Virus record (IMG/VR): IMGVR_UViG_3300025438_000139 | Coordinates: 1-23,671 of that record | Length of the DNA: 23,671 bases | Direction: 5' to 3' (one strand) | DNA from: a virus | Shown here: in pieces, positions 22,033 to 23,671 of the stretch | How positions within the stretch are numbered: the stretch's first letter is position 1 | Layout of the letters: each line of letters opens with the position of its first letter | Position numbers and translations under genes: made by a program | The notes under the pieces: generated by a model | The model's database searches: none | Seen by the model: only the letters and a program-made list of their open reading frames with translations | What the model was told of the DNA's origin: nothing

Positions 22033-22482
22033 TTAATTGCCGTCCGAACTAACTCTAGATTTAAAAGACCTTTGGATAGGTTGGCCTGGTGTTTCAGCTC
22101 TGTTCATGTCTTGTTCAACTGACTGCATTAAATTGTTAGTCATTTGAGCATAGTAATCATTTCTTTGATTAACCATTTCTTCAGGCATTTCACAAAGTAC
22201 CATTCCTTCTATTCCAATATGCCCAGCGAATTTGCCATGTTCTATCGTTGGAAAATGTTGACCATCTTTGACACTTTTAATGTCTCGAGGCTGCCAACCT
22301 TCTCTCAACCGTTTAGCTACATTCGTAGGCGTTTCCTGTCCTAACACCATAGTTGCTACCCATCTCTGAGCGAAACCAGGTCTTGGTTCAGGCGCTTCTA
22401 ATAAGTTACTCGGTCGCCATTTTGAAACTATTGTAGATTTTTCTATTCTAGTTTCATTGTTTATTTTATTATCTTTGTTCAT
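22033..22482 (-). CDS. Conserved head-block hypothetical protein
   Basis: A 149-residue polar protein. WRPSNLLEAPEPRPGFAQRW at about 22-41 followed by VATMVLGQETPTNVAKRLREGW is a conserved signature seen in head modules of several marine phages, with no known function. The C-terminal half is a long polar helix rich in Gln, Asn and Met (YYAQMTNNLMQSVEQDMNRA) and a basic Ser-rich tail. It is preceded by a near-perfect AAAGGAG site and lies between the scaffold and the decoration-like gene. It could assist scaffold or capsid assembly; this is only inferred from position. Confidence 0.6.
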   Translation of the reverse strand: MNKDNKINNETRIEKSTIVSKWRPSNLLEAPEPRPGFAQRWVATMVLGQETPTNVAKRLREGWQPRDIKSVKDGQHFPTIEHGKFAGHIGIEGMVLCEMPEEMVNQRNDYYAQMTNNLMQSVEQDMNRAETPGQPIQRSFKSRVSSDGN

Positions 22483-22498
22483 AATGTCAGGCTCCTTT

Positions 22499-23446
22499 CT
22501 ATTGTCCTGTGTCGCTAAAGCTTTTTACTTCTTTAGCAAATCGTTTTAGTGCCACTTCATCACTGATGTCTATACCAAAAGTTTTAGCAGTTGATAAATC
22601 GTCAGAGGTTAGTTTAACTCTATTACCAGATGTTCCTGTTTTACGAGAAACTCCAGCAACTGGAGATTGCACTCTATTAGTTTTTTGTACCACATTTTCA
22701 GCAGCTTTGGAAGTGTTTTCTTCTGACTTACTAAAATAAGTTAGACCACTTGATTTTAGTCTTTTACTCATCTCATCATAGTATCCAGGATCGTGCACAT
22801 CCCAACCTTCTTCTGTTAATTCAGCATCGATTCCATAAGCCATAGCTGTTTCTTTTCTATAACCAGGTTTATTAAACCATTGTGAATTTTCTTTTACCCA
22901 ATCGGTGGCTAAAGGCGGAGCTTTTTTTTCAGTTTTTTCTTTTTGAGGTACTCTTGAAGCATAATCTTCTGTTTTAGTCATTTGACTACGAATTTCTGCC
23001 ATACTTTCATACAATTTTACTTGTTCGTCAGTATTACCTTCTTCAATTGCTGATTTAAGTTGAGTAGAAACACTAGAAAGTTGATTACCTAATGATTTAT
23101 TAGCTATATCATAAGTTCTTTTTTCCATTGTTGCTAATTTTTCTTCTAAATCAACATTCTTTTGTTCAGCTTCTGCTCTTTTAGCTACTTCTTTTTGGAT
23201 TCTTTTACGAACTTTAACAGAATAAGGCATATCTTCTGAATAAGCTGGAGCTTTTTCATCTTTTTTCTCTTCAAGCTTAATCTCTCTTTCGTTCTCAAAA
23301 GATTTATCTTCATTTTTAGAAGGTTCTTCTTGCATTTGTTGAAGTTTTTCTAACGGATTTAAAGGTACATTGACCTCTTTCTCTGTTTCAACTTCTTCAA
23401 GATTAACTTCTAATTCTTCATTCTTATTTTCTTTTTCGTCTATCAT
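22499..23446 (-). CDS. Putative scaffolding protein
   Basis: A 315-residue, highly charged protein. The first 80 residues are very acidic and lysine-rich and likely disordered. SVKVRKRIQKEVAKRAEAEQ (about 80-99) and the following residues to about 165 are predicted helical with heptad spacing, a coiled coil. ATDWVKENSQWFNKPGYRKE followed by TAMAYGIDAELTEEGWDVHD is a conserved block. The C-terminal helix KLTSDDLSTAKTFGIDISDE with VALKRFAKEVK is typical of the capsid-binding end of phage scaffolds. Its place upstream of the capsid gene is the usual one. SD AGGAG is well placed. Scaffold by position, composition and C-terminal helix. Confidence 0.72.
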   Translation of the reverse strand: MIDEKENKNEELEVNLEEVETEKEVNVPLNPLEKLQQMQEEPSKNEDKSFENEREIKLEEKKDEKAPAYSEDMPYSVKVRKRIQKEVAKRAEAEQKNVDLEEKLATMEKRTYDIANKSLGNQLSSVSTQLKSAIEEGNTDEQVKLYESMAEIRSQMTKTEDYASRVPQKEKTEKKAPPLATDWVKENSQWFNKPGYRKETAMAYGIDAELTEEGWDVHDPGYYDEMSKRLKSSGLTYFSKSEENTSKAAENVVQKTNRVQSPVAGVSRKTGTSGNRVKLTSDDLSTAKTFGIDISDEVALKRFAKEVKSFSDTGQ

Positions 23447-23463
23447 AGTTTCTCCTATGTTGG

Positions 23464-23481
23464 CATTAACTTTCGTTAATG
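23464..23481 (-). promoter_or_regulatory. GAAA-capped hairpin between co-chaperonin and scaffold genes
   Basis: On the minus strand CATTAAC, GAAA, GTTAATG form a perfect 7-bp stem with a GNRA loop, 4 nt after the co-chaperonin stop codon and 17 nt before the scaffold start. It lacks a U run, so it looks more like an mRNA processing or stability element than a terminator. Confidence 0.55.
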
Positions 23482-23485
23482 TATG

Positions 23486-23671
23486 TTACAGTTGTTGAGT
23501 TACTACTTCTGGATTTTCCAAAGTTGCAATAATCTCATCATCATTTAATAACACCATTTTTACTTTTTGTACAGAAACTCTTGCTCCTGCATATCTACCA
23601 AAAATAACCCAATCTCCTACTTTACACCAAGGACTTTTTCTATCGCTATAACATTCTGGTCCCATAGCAAT
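23486..23671 (-). CDS. GroES-like co-chaperonin, N-terminus outside the window
   Basis: The last 61 residues of a protein that begins beyond the right edge. IAMGPECYSDRKSPWCKVGD followed by WVIFGRYAGARVSV matches the barrel of phage Hsp10 proteins, where a Gly-Pro turn, a KVGDxVxFGRYAG strand and a C-terminal LLNDDEIIATL are diagnostic. These caps work with a GroEL-type chamber, usually the host's, to fold the capsid protein; T4 gp31 is the classical phage case. Marine phages often carry the gene at the start of the head module, which is its place here. The mobile-loop region that contacts GroEL is not in view. Confidence 0.8.
   Translation of the reverse strand: MAMGPECYSDRKSPWCKVGDWVIFGRYAGARVSVQKVKMVLLNDDEIIATLENPEVVTQQL

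Overview
The window looks like the structural (late) half of a tailed double-stranded DNA phage with a short-tailed, podovirus-like gene set. It is strongly AT-rich and very tightly packed. Genes overlap by 1-32 nt or sit a few bases apart, no gap exceeds about 100 bp, and I see no tRNA, integrase, transposase or CRISPR. The gene repertoire (GroES-like co-chaperonin, scaffold, HK97-type capsid protein, glycosyltransferase, S74-tipped protein, GNAT) and the low GC point to a marine phage, perhaps of a SAR11-like alphaproteobacterium. The host assignment is inference only.

Minus-strand morphogenesis block, transcribed from the right edge leftwards: partial co-chaperonin (23486-23671), scaffold-like protein (22499-23446), conserved hypothetical (22033-22482), head-decoration-like protein (21444-22010), major capsid protein (20513-21421) followed by a hairpin terminator, capsid-accessory-like protein (19969-20421) followed by a second hairpin. 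After these come an acidic protein (19452-19931), a small beta-rich protein (19108-19443), an adaptor-like protein (18409-19098), a relic zinc-ribbon-type protein (17960-18409), a glycosyltransferase (17151-17963), a second adaptor-like protein (16523-17182), two beta-rich virion proteins (16096-16521 and 15255-16082), a glycine-rich tail fibre (13913-15193), its candidate assembly partner (13445-13903) and a conserved protein of unknown function (12680-13426).

Plus-strand cassette, 8379-12679. Seven genes run against the rest of the window: a 2OG-Fe(II) oxygenase, a SAM-methyltransferase-like protein, a second oxygenase, a flavin-dependent tryptophan-halogenase-type enzyme with all diagnostic residues, a prolyl-4-hydroxylase-like oxygenase, a fourth oxygenase and a 73-residue protein. 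The first six are joined by 1- or 4-nt stop/start overlaps. They read as one translationally coupled tailoring pathway inserted between tail fibre and tail hub genes. This is the most unusual content of the window.

Minus-strand block left of the cassette: a large tail-hub/stabilisation-like protein (6490-8334), a GNAT acetyltransferase (6048-6503), then three proteins likely to be internal virion/ejection proteins (5030-6055 with an S74 chaperone tip, 3648-5030, and the 1154-residue 173-3637), and the start of an XhlA/holin-like membrane protein at the left edge.

Regulation visible in sequence: two terminator-type hairpins bracket the gene just downstream of the capsid gene. Two inverted repeats place the upstream gene's stop codon and the downstream gene's start codon in opposite arms. 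The 10-mer ATAAGGTATA precedes the start codons of exactly three genes that I found, two of them in or beside the cassette.
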